A DNA stretch of 64,000 nt from Albidovulum aestuarii (GTDB lineage Bacteria > Pseudomonadota > Alphaproteobacteria > Rhodobacterales > Rhodobacteraceae). Numbering within the stretch: position 1 is the stretch's first letter; every line of letters begins with the position of its first letter. Where the stretch lies: positions 124,001 to 188,000 of the forward strand of contig NZ_JASBQQ010000001.1 of the NCBI RefSeq assembly GCF_029961185.1, written 5' to 3'. Shown here one piece after another: positions 26,910-35,806 of the stretch. The notes below the pieces were generated by a model. It searched no databases. It saw only the letters and a list, made by a program, of their open reading frames with translations, and had not been told where the DNA came from. Position numbers and translations under genes: made by a program.

Positions 26910-28472
26910 ATGCCAGAACTTGTCTTGCGGGGGGTACCCTTGTCGCTGCAACGTGACGCCTGGTGGCTCGCAGCCGCCGATGAAGGGGAGGCCCCTGCAC
27001 CGGTTGACCACCCGCAAAGGGAACACCGGACAAGCACCCGCCAAATACGAATTGTCTGGCCGGTGCTGATCGCCCTCGTAACCTTTGCCGACTGGCTCTT
27101 CTGGGGCCACGCGGCGGGTCTGTCTCTGCCCCTCTTCGCCGCCGCCTGCCTTCTGGCGATCTTCGGTCTCTCCCCCCATCCGCTCAACGCGCGCGGTCTT
27201 GCGTGGATTGGAGGAGCCTTCGTCGCCACAGCCCTGCCGGTGATCGAAACGGTGCAGGCGCTCTCGCTCCTCTTTCTCATTGGCGGCAGCCTTGCCATCG
27301 CCGCATGGCTCTTGTTGGGCGAATGGGTCACCATGCCGGACCTTCCCGCGCTGACCGCACGGCTTGCCCTGCTGCTTCCGGGCGCAGCATTGCATGAGGT
27401 CGCCGAAACCGCGTCATCCTCCACCACCTTGCCCCGCTGGCACGCCCTCGCCCGCGACTGGACGCTGCCGCTGGTCGTGGGCCTGATCTTCATCACGCTC
27501 CTGATCGCCGGTAACCCGGTTGCCGAAAGGTGGAGCATCGAGAGCGGCGACTGGCTGGCCCAAACCCTCTTCGGCAGTACCCGCCCGCTTTTCTGGGCGC
27601 TTGTCGCCCTGCCACTCTGGCCGCTCCTCAGGCAGAACACTCTGCGCGCCGGGTTAGAGCGACCGTCCCGGCGCTTATCACGGCCCGCAATCTCGCTCTC
27701 TGCCGAGGGCCGGGCGTTGTTCCACCCGGCTTCAGTCACCCGGTCGCTCATCCTCTTCAACCTGATATTCGCCGCCCAGTCGGTGATGGACCTCACCTAT
27801 CTCTGGTCCGGAACAGCCCTGCCCGACGGGATGAGTTACGCCGAATACGCCCATCGCGGCGCCTATCCTCTGGTGGCGACGGCGCTTCTGGCCGGGGGCT
27901 TTGCGCTGGCCTGCCGCCCCTTCGCCGCCCACAATGCCGCCCTGCGGGCTCTGCTCCTCCTCTGGATCGGCCAGAACGTGCTTCTGGTGATCTCCTCGCT
28001 CTACCGGCTCGACCTTTATGTCGGCAGCTATGGGCTGACATATCTGCGCGCCTATGCGGCAATCTGGATGGGGCTTGTGGCGGCGGGGCTCGTGAGTGTG
28101 GTCTGGCAGATCGCCCGCACCCTGACGAACGGCTGGCTGGTCGGCATCAACGCGGGACTTCTGGCCGCCACGCTCTACGCCTCGACCTTCGTCAACTTCG
28201 CCCACGTGATTGCCACCTACAATCTCGCCCGGAACACCGACGCGATTGACTACTACTACATCTGCGATCTCGGTCCCGACGCAGCCGCCGCCCTGCGGGC
28301 AGCCGATTCGCAGATCGCGATGGACCAGTGTGCAGGCTATCCGATCGTGGAGTGGCCACAGATCGAGGGCTGGCGCGATTGGGGGTTCCGGTCCTGGCGC
28401 ATCCGGCGCTACCTTGCGGCAACCGAAATGGCAGATCCGGGACCAGATGCAGGCGAAAATCCTCGTCACTGA
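26910..28472 (+). CDS. DUF4173/DUF4153-family polytopic membrane protein
   Basis: A 520-residue protein with about ten or more hydrophobic helices (for example IVWPVLIALVTFADWLFWG and AWIGGAFVATALPVI) and a soluble acidic C-terminal tail. The blocks LMFNL-like LILFNLIFAAQSVMDLTYLWSG, GMSYAEYAHRGAYPL and YVGSYGLTYLR match what I recall of the DUF4173 family. Function is unknown. ATG 26910 follows AAAGGA. Its last 26 bases overlap the response regulator gene, so the three genes form one operon, an arrangement recalling creB-creC-creD. Confidence 0.8.
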   Translation: MPELVLRGVPLSLQRDAWWLAAADEGEAPAPVDHPQREHRTSTRQIRIVWPVLIALVTFADWLFWGHAAGLSLPLFAAACLLAIFGLSPHPLNARGLAWIGGAFVATALPVIETVQALSLLFLIGGSLAIAAWLLLGEWVTMPDLPALTARLALLLPGAALHEVAETASSSTTLPRWHALARDWTLPLVVGLIFITLLIAGNPVAERWSIESGDWLAQTLFGSTRPLFWALVALPLWPLLRQNTLRAGLERPSRRLSRPAISLSAEGRALFHPASVTRSLILFNLIFAAQSVMDLTYLWSGTALPDGMSYAEYAHRGAYPLVATALLAGGFALACRPFAAHNAALRALLLLWIGQNVLLVISSLYRLDLYVGSYGLTYLRAYAAIWMGLVAAGLVSVVWQIARTLTNGWLVGINAGLLAATLYASTFVNFAHVIATYNLARNTDAIDYYYICDLGPDAAAALRAADSQIAMDQCAGYPIVEWPQIEGWRDWGFRSWRIRRYLAATEMADPGPDAGENPRH

Positions 28473-29136
28473 CGACGACCCGCAGATCCGCGAGGTTTTG
28501 CGGATCGCGCTCGAACGCGCGGGCTTTGCCACCGTCGCGGCGTCGGACGGACGCGCGGCGCTCGCCTCGGCGGCCACGGCCCGGCCCGACCTCATCGTCC
28601 TCGATATCGGCCTGCCGGAGATGGACGGGCTGGCGGTCTGCCGCCGCCTGCGCGCCACTTCGCAGGTGCCGATCCTGTTCCTGACAGCGCGGGATGACGA
28701 GATCGACCGCATTCTCGGCCTCGAACTCGGCGCCGACGACTACGTCACCAAACCCTTCTCGCCGCGTGAGGTCGTGGCCCGCATCCGCGCCATCCTGAAA
28801 CGTGCGGGCCACGGGCCATCCGAACCCCGCCTGATGCGTCACGGCATCATCGAACTTGACCCCTCAGCCTATGATTGCCGGGTCGCGGGCGATGCTCTGA
28901 AACTGACGGCGACGGAACATGCGCTGCTCGCGCGTCTCATCCGCCGACCTGAGGAAGTCGTCACCCGCCGGCAACTGGCGGACGCGCTTTATGGAGCAAA
29001 CAGCGCGGTCTCCGACCGAACCGTCGACAGCCATTTCCGCAACCTGCGCCGCAAGCTGTCTGACGCGGGCTGCGCCGATCCGTTCGAGACCCTGCACGGG
29101 ATCGGCATCAGGATGGGTCCATGCGGGAAAGGATAA
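28447..29136 (+). CDS. OmpR-family two-component response regulator
   Basis: A 229-residue regulator: receiver domain with acidic pocket Asp10-Asp11, phosphorylation site Asp53 (LIVLDIGLPEMDG), Thr/Lys switch residues in FLTARDD and YVTKPFSPREV, then a winged-helix DNA-binding domain (LTATEHALLARLIRRPEEVVTRRQL, in two parts). The ATG 28447 starts inside the membrane-protein gene and the 3' end overlaps the kinase gene by 16 bases. Its targets are unknown. Confidence 0.93.
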   Translation: MQAKILVTDDDPQIREVLRIALERAGFATVAASDGRAALASAATARPDLIVLDIGLPEMDGLAVCRRLRATSQVPILFLTARDDEIDRILGLELGADDYVTKPFSPREVVARIRAILKRAGHGPSEPRLMRHGIIELDPSAYDCRVAGDALKLTATEHALLARLIRRPEEVVTRRQLADALYGANSAVSDRTVDSHFRNLRRKLSDAGCADPFETLHGIGIRMGPCGKG

Positions 29137-30095
29137 GCCGCAAATGGCGGCCGCCGCTGCTTCTCGTGCTTGGCGGGGCGCTGGCGGGCGTTCTGGCCTC
29201 AGGCCTCGCGGGACTACTTGCGATGCCGGTGCTCGCTCCGATCCTGGGGCCGCGCCCGGCCGCGCTCATGGTCTTCGTCGCCGTGGTGCTGGTGACCGCA
29301 CTTCTGGCCTTTCTTCTGTGGCGGCTGATCCTGCGACCCGTCACGGCGCTGGCCGACCGCGCCCACAGGCTCAGGGAAGGAGAGGCAGATGCCGTCCAAC
29401 CCCTGCCCCATTACGGCACGCCCGAACTGCGCGATCTGGGCGAAAGCGTGCTGGGCATGGCCTCGGCCTTGCGGAACCGCGCCACGACGATCCGATCCTA
29501 TACCGATCATGTGACCCACGAATTCAAGGCACCGCTGTCCGCGATCCGCGGGGCCGCGGAACTTCTGGCGGACGCGGACCTCTCTGCCGAAGACCGGCGC
29601 CTCGTCACCGCGATCACCGGCTCCGCACAAAGGATGGACACGCTGCTTGCCGCCCTTCGAACCGTCGCCGCCGCGCGTGAACCTGCTGCCCCGGGCGAAA
29701 CGACATTGGCCGCGATCCTGCCCCGCCTTCAGGCCGATCATGCAAGGCTTAGCTTCCAAACAGACGGCAACGCCCCGTCACTGCCACTGCCGGAACCAAC
29801 CCTGTCAGCGGTCCTCGGCCATCTCGCCGCCAACGCGGCCCAACACGGAGCAAGAACCCTTCATCTGAACACCACAATCACGGAAGGCGGCCCGATCCTT
29901 GAGGTCGGCGACGACGGAACAGGAATCGCCGCGGGCAACCGCGCCCGCATCTTTGAACCCTTCTTCACGACGCGCCGCGAAACGGACGGCACCGGCATGG
30001 GGCTCGCCATCGCCGAAAGCCTGCTGTCCGCGCATGGTGCAGGCATAGAACTGACCGACCGCCAGCCCGGCGCATGGTTTCGGATCACGTTCTGA
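29121..30095 (+). CDS. Sensor histidine kinase with minimal sensor
   Basis: A 324-residue kinase: two transmembrane helices (about 12-32 and 48-70) with a very short periplasmic loop, a HAMP region ending near residue 125, the phospho-acceptor His133 in THEFKAPLSAIRG, and a catalytic domain with N box HLAANAAQHGA, G1 VGDDGTGI, F box EPFFTT and G2 GTGMGLAI. The tiny periplasmic part suggests that it senses through the membrane or through a partner; the co-encoded DUF4173 membrane protein is the obvious candidate partner. Confidence 0.93.
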   Translation: MRERISRKWRPPLLLVLGGALAGVLASGLAGLLAMPVLAPILGPRPAALMVFVAVVLVTALLAFLLWRLILRPVTALADRAHRLREGEADAVQPLPHYGTPELRDLGESVLGMASALRNRATTIRSYTDHVTHEFKAPLSAIRGAAELLADADLSAEDRRLVTAITGSAQRMDTLLAALRTVAAAREPAAPGETTLAAILPRLQADHARLSFQTDGNAPSLPLPEPTLSAVLGHLAANAAQHGARTLHLNTTITEGGPILEVGDDGTGIAAGNRARIFEPFFTTRRETDGTGMGLAIAESLLSAHGAGIELTDRQPGAWFRITF

Positions 30096-30101
30096 GGGGG
30101 A

Positions 30102-30177
<76 letters not shown>

Positions 30178-30364
30178 GTTGGGCGAGCATTTAGCCGCTC
30201 GCGCCGGATGGGGCAAGCCCCCAGTCTCTCAAGCTCGACAGAGATGCCATGCTTATGGTGACACTCCATGCCCTGCTCGTTCGTCAGGCGTGCAGACCCG
30301 TGCAGATCAGAGCCACGCGGCGACGAGAGAATGTTCGCCGCAAGCCTTTTAACAGCAGTCCGTA

Positions 30365-30580
30365 TCAGGGCCGGACCGCCCCCCTCAACCCGATCCCGAC
30401 AAGGCCGGCATTGATCAACAGGTAGGGTGAGGTACCGCCAAAGGTCGTGCTGATGGCGCGTGTCCAATCGCCAAGATGGTGAACCGGCTCAAACGCAATG
30501 AACAGCCCGGCGCCAAGCGGCAGGGCCGAGGCGAGCCAAGTCAGCGAAAACGGTTTGAAATATCTGAATTCTATCGGCAC
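30365..30580 (-). CDS. Small putative membrane protein
   Basis: A 71-residue product with GTG start at 30580 and two hydrophobic segments (LTWLASALPLGAGLFIAF and SPYLLINAGLVGIGLRG). A GGGAGAG about eight bases upstream may be the ribosome site. It lies between two tRNA-Val genes. The composition and segment lengths look like a real integral membrane protein rather than a shadow ORF, but I do not recognise the family. Confidence 0.5.
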   Translation of the reverse strand: MPIEFRYFKPFSLTWLASALPLGAGLFIAFEPVHHLGDWTRAISTTFGGTSPYLLINAGLVGIGLRGAVRP

Positions 30581-30677
30581 GGCGGCACTCTCCCGGCGGT
30601 TCGGAACCGGTGCCGATCTCAGCCCACGCGGCTTGATTTGCCGTTAAGCAAGCGAACGCTACAGATCAAAGAGGGAA

Positions 30678-30752
30678 TGGTGGGTGATAACGGATTTGAA
30701 CCGCTGACATCTTCGATGTGAACGAAGCGCTCTACCACTGAGCTAATCACCC
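30678..30752 (-). tRNA. tRNA-Val (CAC)
   Basis: A 75-nt tRNA with encoded CCA: acceptor GGGTGAT / ATCACCC, anticodon arm CTTCG-TTCACAT-CGAAG giving CAC. It shares the anticodon-stem with the UAC tRNA-Val 500 bp away, indicating an old duplication. Confidence 0.96.
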
Positions 30753-30844
30753 GTCCGGCGCGGTTCCTAGCCGCATTCGCGCGCCTGTGCAAGAGCGTTG
30801 CGCCACTGCGCAACCGCTCAATCCACATACGAACCGATGAGAAT

Positions 30845-31309
30845 TCAGTGAAGGTTGTTCAAGGGAGCGTAGACATGAATATCCCGCGCCATCCGACGCA
30901 AGGCATGGCCGAACGTCTCGGCGAGGGTGGCCAGTGAGGGTGCGTAGTCAGGCCGCACCATCCCCGATGCAATCCTCATCGAATCCTCGTGTGCGCCTCC
31001 GCTTGCGGTGACGATGAAATCCGCAAAAAACGACTCATCGACGCCAAGTTCGCCGCAGCCCGTCTTGTGACAGACGAGTGGCCGCTGACCATGCTGAAAA
31101 CAGAGTTCACACAGCGCGCCGAAACATTCGGCCGCCTCGCGCCCGGCCTCATCGCCCAGCGTTCTGGTGAAGTCATGCGTCACCGCGTCCCGTCCGGCTG
31201 GACCATCGCACCAACGACGAAGGCACAACACGGCTCCGGCCCCGATTTCATCCAGTTCCGTAATGTATTCCAGCGGCGCAACAAGCTCCTGATGCAGATC
31301 GTTAGTCAT
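30845..31309 (-). CDS. Cysteine-rich conserved hypothetical protein
   Basis: A 154-residue soluble protein with eight cysteines placed in pairs or clusters (AVLCLRRWCDGP, CFGALCELCFQHG, LVCHKTGCGELG) and a C-terminal helical part. Related proteins with the CLRxWCDGP and HGxRPLxxH blocks occur, as I recall, across Rhodobacteraceae without known function. The Cys/His pattern could bind zinc or an Fe-S cluster. ATG 31309. It is monocistronic between tRNA-Val and a 306-bp empty gap. Confidence 0.6.
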   Translation of the reverse strand: MTNDLHQELVAPLEYITELDEIGAGAVLCLRRWCDGPAGRDAVTHDFTRTLGDEAGREAAECFGALCELCFQHGQRPLVCHKTGCGELGVDESFFADFIVTASGGAHEDSMRIASGMVRPDYAPSLATLAETFGHALRRMARDIHVYAPLNNLH

Positions 31310-31615
31310 TGCGCGGACATCCCGGCTGAGATGCGAATGATCTCACCCTGAACTATTATTGAAAGATGCGATTTCTTCCCGGCGATCATCCCGCAGCGTT
31401 CCGCGTGTTTCGCCCCCGTCACCAATACGGTCAAAAATATCAGAATTTGTCAACCGCAACCATAACGCGAACATCTGATCACTGTGACCCGTGGCGGCGA
31501 GTCCGCGGCGGCCATTCCGGGCAACTGTCGCGTTTCGGGTTATCACTGGTTCAGAATTCGAACCCTATTCGTTCGAAACCTGATGCCTGACTTATCAACT
31601 CAAACCCGAAACCCT
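31310..31615. other. 306-bp gap without recognisable gene
   Basis: AT content is a little higher than in the flanks and TTCGAA occurs twice near 31556-31578, but no coding frame, hairpin terminator or known operator was seen. It presumably contains the promoter of the Cys-rich protein gene. Confidence 0.4.
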
Positions 31616-32017
31616 TTAATCGTCCTGATCTTCGGATAGGCCTGACACGTGCTCCGAAGCGGCCGGTCGCTTCAGCCGGATCGTCAGGGTCTCGGCCGCG
31701 CCGACAGGCTTCCGCCGCGTGACCTTGGCATTGCCAAGAGGCGCAAGGGCAAGGCTTTCACCTCCCGACAGGCTGTCACCAAGCACTTTCAGGGTCGCCT
31801 CGACGATCAGTTTCACGTCCCGCTTTTTCGCCCCGGTGGCTTCCATGACCCTGTCAAAAAGATCCTTCCTGCGCAAAACGGCCGCATCGTCAGCACCGGT
31901 TTTCGACACAACCGATGCGTCGTCCCCTTGGCCATCCGACGGCACGCCGACGAGTGTCATAACGGGTTTCCTCGGCCGGTCTGACGCCGGTTTGCGGGAC
32001 TTCTCTTTTGTGGCCAT
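31616..32017 (-). CDS. HU-family DNA-binding protein
   Basis: A 133-residue HU/IHF-like protein. A Lys/Arg/Pro-rich N-terminal extension of about 45 residues precedes the histone-like fold (RRKDLFDRVMEATGAKKRDVKLIVEATLKVLGDSL) with beta-arm region GGESLALAPLGNAKVTRRKP. The arm is shorter than in HU proper, and an acidic tail (SGLSEDQDD) ends the protein. Relatives with this layout are common in Rhodobacteraceae. ATG 32017 was chosen over an ORF extension because the product then starts MATKEKSRK, a usual HU-like basic tail. It lies downstream of lon on the same strand, past lon's terminator. Confidence 0.75.
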   Translation of the reverse strand: MATKEKSRKPASDRPRKPVMTLVGVPSDGQGDDASVVSKTGADDAAVLRRKDLFDRVMEATGAKKRDVKLIVEATLKVLGDSLSGGESLALAPLGNAKVTRRKPVGAAETLTIRLKRPAASEHVSGLSEDQDD

Positions 32018-32119
32018 GACGTGCTGTGTCTTTCCTGAAATTTCAGTGACAATAGCGGCCTTCCGGGGGCCGCGCCATGTCCATTCTGGTCGACTCGGGA
32101 AAAGGTCGTAACCGCAACG

Positions 32120-32147
32120 AAAAGGGCGCGCCCGGAAAGACGCGCCC
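32120..32147 (-). terminator. Intrinsic terminator of lon
   Basis: On the minus strand GGGCGCG and CGCGCCC arms enclose a 10-nt loop and are followed by TTTT, 26 bases after the lon stop. Confidence 0.75.
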
Positions 32148-32172
32148 CTCAATCATGATCCTGGTCACCCGG

Positions 32173-34581
32173 TCAGTGCGCGGTCGCGCCCGTGCTGCCT
32201 TTCTGCTCGGCAAGTGCTGCCTTCGCCGCGGCTTCCTCGGCCTCGGCATCCCAGACGATCGGTTCCGGCGTGCGCACCAGCGCGTGTTTCAGAACTTCGC
32301 GGACGTGGGATACGGGGATGATCTTCAGCCCCTCTTTCACGTTGTCCGGAATCTCCGGCAGATCCTTGGCGTTTTCCTCCGGGATCAGCACGGTCTTCAC
32401 CCCGCCACGAAGCGCGGCAAGAAGCTTCTCCTTCAGCCCGCCAATGGCCAGCACATTGCCCCTGAGCGTCACCTCACCCGTCATCGCGATGTCCTTGTGG
32501 ACCGGGATCTGGGTCAGGACCGACACGATGGACGTCACCATGCCGACACCGGCGGACGGACCGTCCTTGGGCGTCGCGCCTTCGGGCACGTGGACGTGAA
32601 TGTCGATCGTCTCGAAAACGGTGGGTTTCACGCCGATCTCGGGGCTGATCGCCCGAACGAAGCTGGAGGCCGCCTCGATCGATTCCTTCATCACGTCGCC
32701 AAGCTTACCGGTTGTCTTCATCCGACCCTTGCCGGGCAGTTTCAGCGCCTCGATGGACAGAAGATCACCGCCGACCGACGTCCAGGCAAGACCGGTCACG
32801 ACACCGATCTGATCTTCCTTCTCGGCCAACCCATAGCGGAACTTCTTCACCCCAAGGAAATCCTCAAGGTTCGCTTCGGTGACCGCGACGGTCTCGACAT
32901 CCTTCCGGACGATCTTGGTCAGCGCCTTCCGGGCCAGCTTGGAAATTTCGCGCTCAAGGTTCCGCACCCCCGCCTCGCGGGTATAGGTGCGGATCATCTC
33001 CTGCAGCGCGTCATCGCCGAGCGTGAATTCCTTCTTGCGCAGCCCATGGTTCTTGATCTGCTTCGGAATGAGGTGCTGCTTGGCGATCTCGCGCTTTTCG
33101 TCCTCGGTGTAACCGGCAAGCGAAATGATCTCCATCCGGTCCAGAAGCGGGCCGGGCATGTTGTAGGAGTTCGCGGTGGTCAGGAACATCACGTTCGACA
33201 GGTCGTATTCGACCTCCAGATAATGATCCATGAACGTGTTGTTCTGTTCCGGATCAAGCACTTCCAGCATCGCCGAGGCCGGGTCGCCTCGGAAGTCCTG
33301 CCCCATCTTGTCGATCTCATCGAGCAGGATCAGCGGGTTCGTGGTCTTGGCCTTCTTCAGCGCCTGAATGATCTTGCCGGGCATGGAGCCGATATAGGTC
33401 CGGCGGTGGCCGCGGATTTCGCTTTCATCGCGCACGCCGCCAAGCGAAATGCGGATGAACTCGCGCCCCGTCGCTTTGGCCACAGACTTGCCGAGCGAAG
33501 TCTTGCCGACGCCCGGAGGGCCGACGAGGCAGAGGATCGGGCCCTTCATCTTCACCGAACGCTGCTGCACCGCGAGATACTCGACGATGCGTTCCTTGAC
33601 CTTCTCAAGCCCATAGTGATCGGCGTCCAGCACCTCCTGCGCTTTGCGCAGGTCCTTCTTGACGCGGGACTTCACGCCCCATGGCAGACTCAGCAGCCAG
33701 TCGAGGTAGTTGCGGACGACCGTGGCCTCAGCCGACATCGGCGACATCGACTTCAGCTTCTTCAGCTCCGCCTCGGCCTTGTCACGGGCCTCCTTCGAGA
33801 ACTTGGTATTCTTGATCTTCTCGACCAGTTCGTTGATTTCGTTCTGGCCTTCCTCGCCATCGCCCAGCTCACGCTGAATGGCTTTCATCTGCTCATTCAG
33901 GTAATACTCGCGCTGGGTCCGCTCCATCTGCGTCTTGACGCGGGACTTGATCTTCTTCTCGACCTGCAGGACGGACATTTCGCCCTGCATCAGGCCGTAA
34001 ACCTTCTCCAGCCGTTCCGCCACGTCGAGCGTTTCCAGAAGCTCCTGCTTCTGGTCCACCTCGATGCCGAGATGACCTGAGACGAGATCAGCCAGCCGCG
34101 CCGGTTCGCGCGCCTCGGCAACCGCCTGAAGCGCCTCTTCCGGCACGTTCTTCTTGATCTTCGCGTAACGCTCGAACTCCTCGGCCACCGAACGCAACAG
34201 CGCATCCACGGTGTCCTTGTCGCCCGGCAGTTCGGCCAGCGGAACGGCCGTGGCCTCGAAATAGGCGTCGTTCGACAGAAACTCGGTGATACGCACCCGG
34301 CTCTTGCCCTCGACCAGCACCTTCACGGTGCCATCGGGCAGCTTCAGAAGCTGCAGCACGTTGGCCAGCACACCGGCCTTGTAGATGCCGTCTTCGGTCG
34401 GATCGTCCTGCGTCGGGTCGATCTGCGACGACAGAAGGATCTGCTTGTCCTCGCGCATCACCTCTTCCAGCGCCCGCACCGATTTTTCGCGTCCGACAAA
34501 CAGCGGCACGATCATATGCGGGAAAACCACGATATCGCGCAGCGGCAACACCGGATAGCTGGGGGCCAATTGATCAGTCAT
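32173..34581 (-). CDS. lon: ATP-dependent protease Lon (LonA)
   Basis: Lon degrades misfolded and regulatory proteins. The 802-residue protein has the N-terminal LON substrate-binding domain (PVLPLRDIVVFPHMIVPLFVGR), an AAA+ module with Walker A GPPGVGKTS and Walker B LILLDEIDK, and the C-terminal Ser-Lys protease domain with catalytic serine in PKDGPSAGVGM. Start ATG 34581 follows AGGAAG; the ORF continues ten codons upstream without support. A hairpin with T-run ends the unit. In Vibrio and others Lon turns over LuxR-type regulators; the adjacent luxI may be a coincidence. Confidence 0.97.
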   Translation of the reverse strand: MTDQLAPSYPVLPLRDIVVFPHMIVPLFVGREKSVRALEEVMREDKQILLSSQIDPTQDDPTEDGIYKAGVLANVLQLLKLPDGTVKVLVEGKSRVRITEFLSNDAYFEATAVPLAELPGDKDTVDALLRSVAEEFERYAKIKKNVPEEALQAVAEAREPARLADLVSGHLGIEVDQKQELLETLDVAERLEKVYGLMQGEMSVLQVEKKIKSRVKTQMERTQREYYLNEQMKAIQRELGDGEEGQNEINELVEKIKNTKFSKEARDKAEAELKKLKSMSPMSAEATVVRNYLDWLLSLPWGVKSRVKKDLRKAQEVLDADHYGLEKVKERIVEYLAVQQRSVKMKGPILCLVGPPGVGKTSLGKSVAKATGREFIRISLGGVRDESEIRGHRRTYIGSMPGKIIQALKKAKTTNPLILLDEIDKMGQDFRGDPASAMLEVLDPEQNNTFMDHYLEVEYDLSNVMFLTTANSYNMPGPLLDRMEIISLAGYTEDEKREIAKQHLIPKQIKNHGLRKKEFTLGDDALQEMIRTYTREAGVRNLEREISKLARKALTKIVRKDVETVAVTEANLEDFLGVKKFRYGLAEKEDQIGVVTGLAWTSVGGDLLSIEALKLPGKGRMKTTGKLGDVMKESIEAASSFVRAISPEIGVKPTVFETIDIHVHVPEGATPKDGPSAGVGMVTSIVSVLTQIPVHKDIAMTGEVTLRGNVLAIGGLKEKLLAALRGGVKTVLIPEENAKDLPEIPDNVKEGLKIIPVSHVREVLKHALVRTPEPIVWDAEAEEAAAKAALAEQKGSTGATAH

Positions 34582-35032
34582 TAACACTTCCTGTTCTTCG
34601 CAAGAGGACACCGGCCCCGGTCTTCGGCGGCACCCGGCCCTCTCCGTTCCGCGCTATATCTAGTCAGAGGCGCATATGGGTTCAACCATGCCCTTCACCC
34701 GGCAAGTCTCACAATGTTGCGTCACACTGACGGGAACAAGTCAGTCAGGCAATCGCAATTGCGATCAGACCGGTATTTTCCGCCGCCTTTCGGGCGCGGA
34801 CAGTAATAGGCCACGCGACGCGCAATGCAAGGCTGCCACGACGCTGACATTTGACCCGGAAACAAACGGCGGCCCCTTGCGTTATTGCAACATCGCGCCG
34901 CCCGATCCGGATACGATGTCGATCGACAACGGCGTTTCCGGGCCATTCACAGTCGCCCTCACCGACCGCCTCATCGGATCTCAAGGTCACAGCGAACCCG
35001 GCAATTGCCGGGTTCGTTCTTCATCAAACCCG
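34582..35032. other. 451-bp intergenic region between luxI and lon
   Basis: No credible gene. It must hold the lon promoter. A perfect 14-bp palindrome ATCGCAATTGCGAT lies at 34752-34765, which could be an operator or merely chance. The frames present lack ribosome sites and family similarity. Confidence 0.45.
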
Positions 35033-35641
35033 TCAGTGAACGAACTCCGCCTCCGTCACTTTACTCGTCGGCATGCTGAGAACCGCATAGCGGTGTCCGT
35101 CATCGGGGCTTCTGTAGGCTTCACCGACCCGGTCGCATTGCCATCCAAGCTGCCGCAGCGACCGAACCAGCGATGCCCGGGTCAACGACATCAGTTCCGA
35201 CGCACCATGCTGGCGCGCGGTTTCCGCCATCCCGTCGAGAATAAGGGAAAGACAGCGCACACGGTCATGCTGCTGTGTCAGCTCTTCCGAGATCACCAGT
35301 CGCGTGCACTCCCAAACCTCCGGGTTGTCCACTTCGGACCCGTAGATCTGCTTCGGGATATTGGGCAGCTTCCCCGCCACCGCATCCCGCACGAGATAGG
35401 TGTGCTCCCCCCAATGCGAGGTCGTCGACATTGCCCGCATACCGCCAAGCACGACACCCTCCCGCAGGACGAGCGAGTAATGGGCAAGCGGGTTGTCGTA
35501 CTGGTCCATCTCGAACAGATCGTTGTGAGGAATGTCCCAGCGCAGCGTGTCCACGAAAAACTGCTTGCGAAGCTTCAGATAGTCGAAGAACGCGGTGCCG
35601 TGGATGTGCAGGTCCGACAGGGTGAAAGTGATGTTTTCCAT
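35033..35641 (-). CDS. LuxI-family N-acyl-homoserine lactone synthase
   Basis: LuxI enzymes make acyl-homoserine lactone signals from SAM and acyl-ACP. The 202-residue protein keeps the invariant set: Arg25 and Phe29 (LRKQFFV), Trp35, Asp46 and Asp49 (MDQYDNP), Arg69 (GGMRAM), Glu111 and Arg114 (WECTRLVIS). AGGAGG precedes the ATG at 35641. It lies 165 bases after its cognate-looking luxR on the same strand, so signal production may depend on that regulator. Confidence 0.93.
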   Translation of the reverse strand: MENITFTLSDLHIHGTAFFDYLKLRKQFFVDTLRWDIPHNDLFEMDQYDNPLAHYSLVLREGVVLGGMRAMSTTSHWGEHTYLVRDAVAGKLPNIPKQIYGSEVDNPEVWECTRLVISEELTQQHDRVRCLSLILDGMAETARQHGASELMSLTRASLVRSLRQLGWQCDRVGEAYRSPDDGHRYAVLSMPTSKVTEAEFVH

Positions 35642-35806
35642 AGTTTGCCCCTCCTATTTGGCAGGGCAATTAGAGCATCATGGAACATGGTTGATAAATC
35701 CTGAATGGCGAACTTCGAAAACAAAAAACGCCTATAAAGTGTATATGACGCAGCGGCACCCACGACATCAACCTCCACCGCAGGCTGAAATCGGACTGGG
35801 GACGAT

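Noticed and set aside
26756-27796. Long minus-strand frame (346 codons) opposite the DUF4173 gene
   Set aside because: Its product is Ser/Arg/Ala-rich with no domain, whereas the plus strand encodes a regular multi-helix membrane protein with ribosome site and coupled neighbours.
32077-34080. 667-codon plus-strand frame opposite lon
   Set aside because: Shadow of lon caused by GC-skewed codon positions; no plausible domain.
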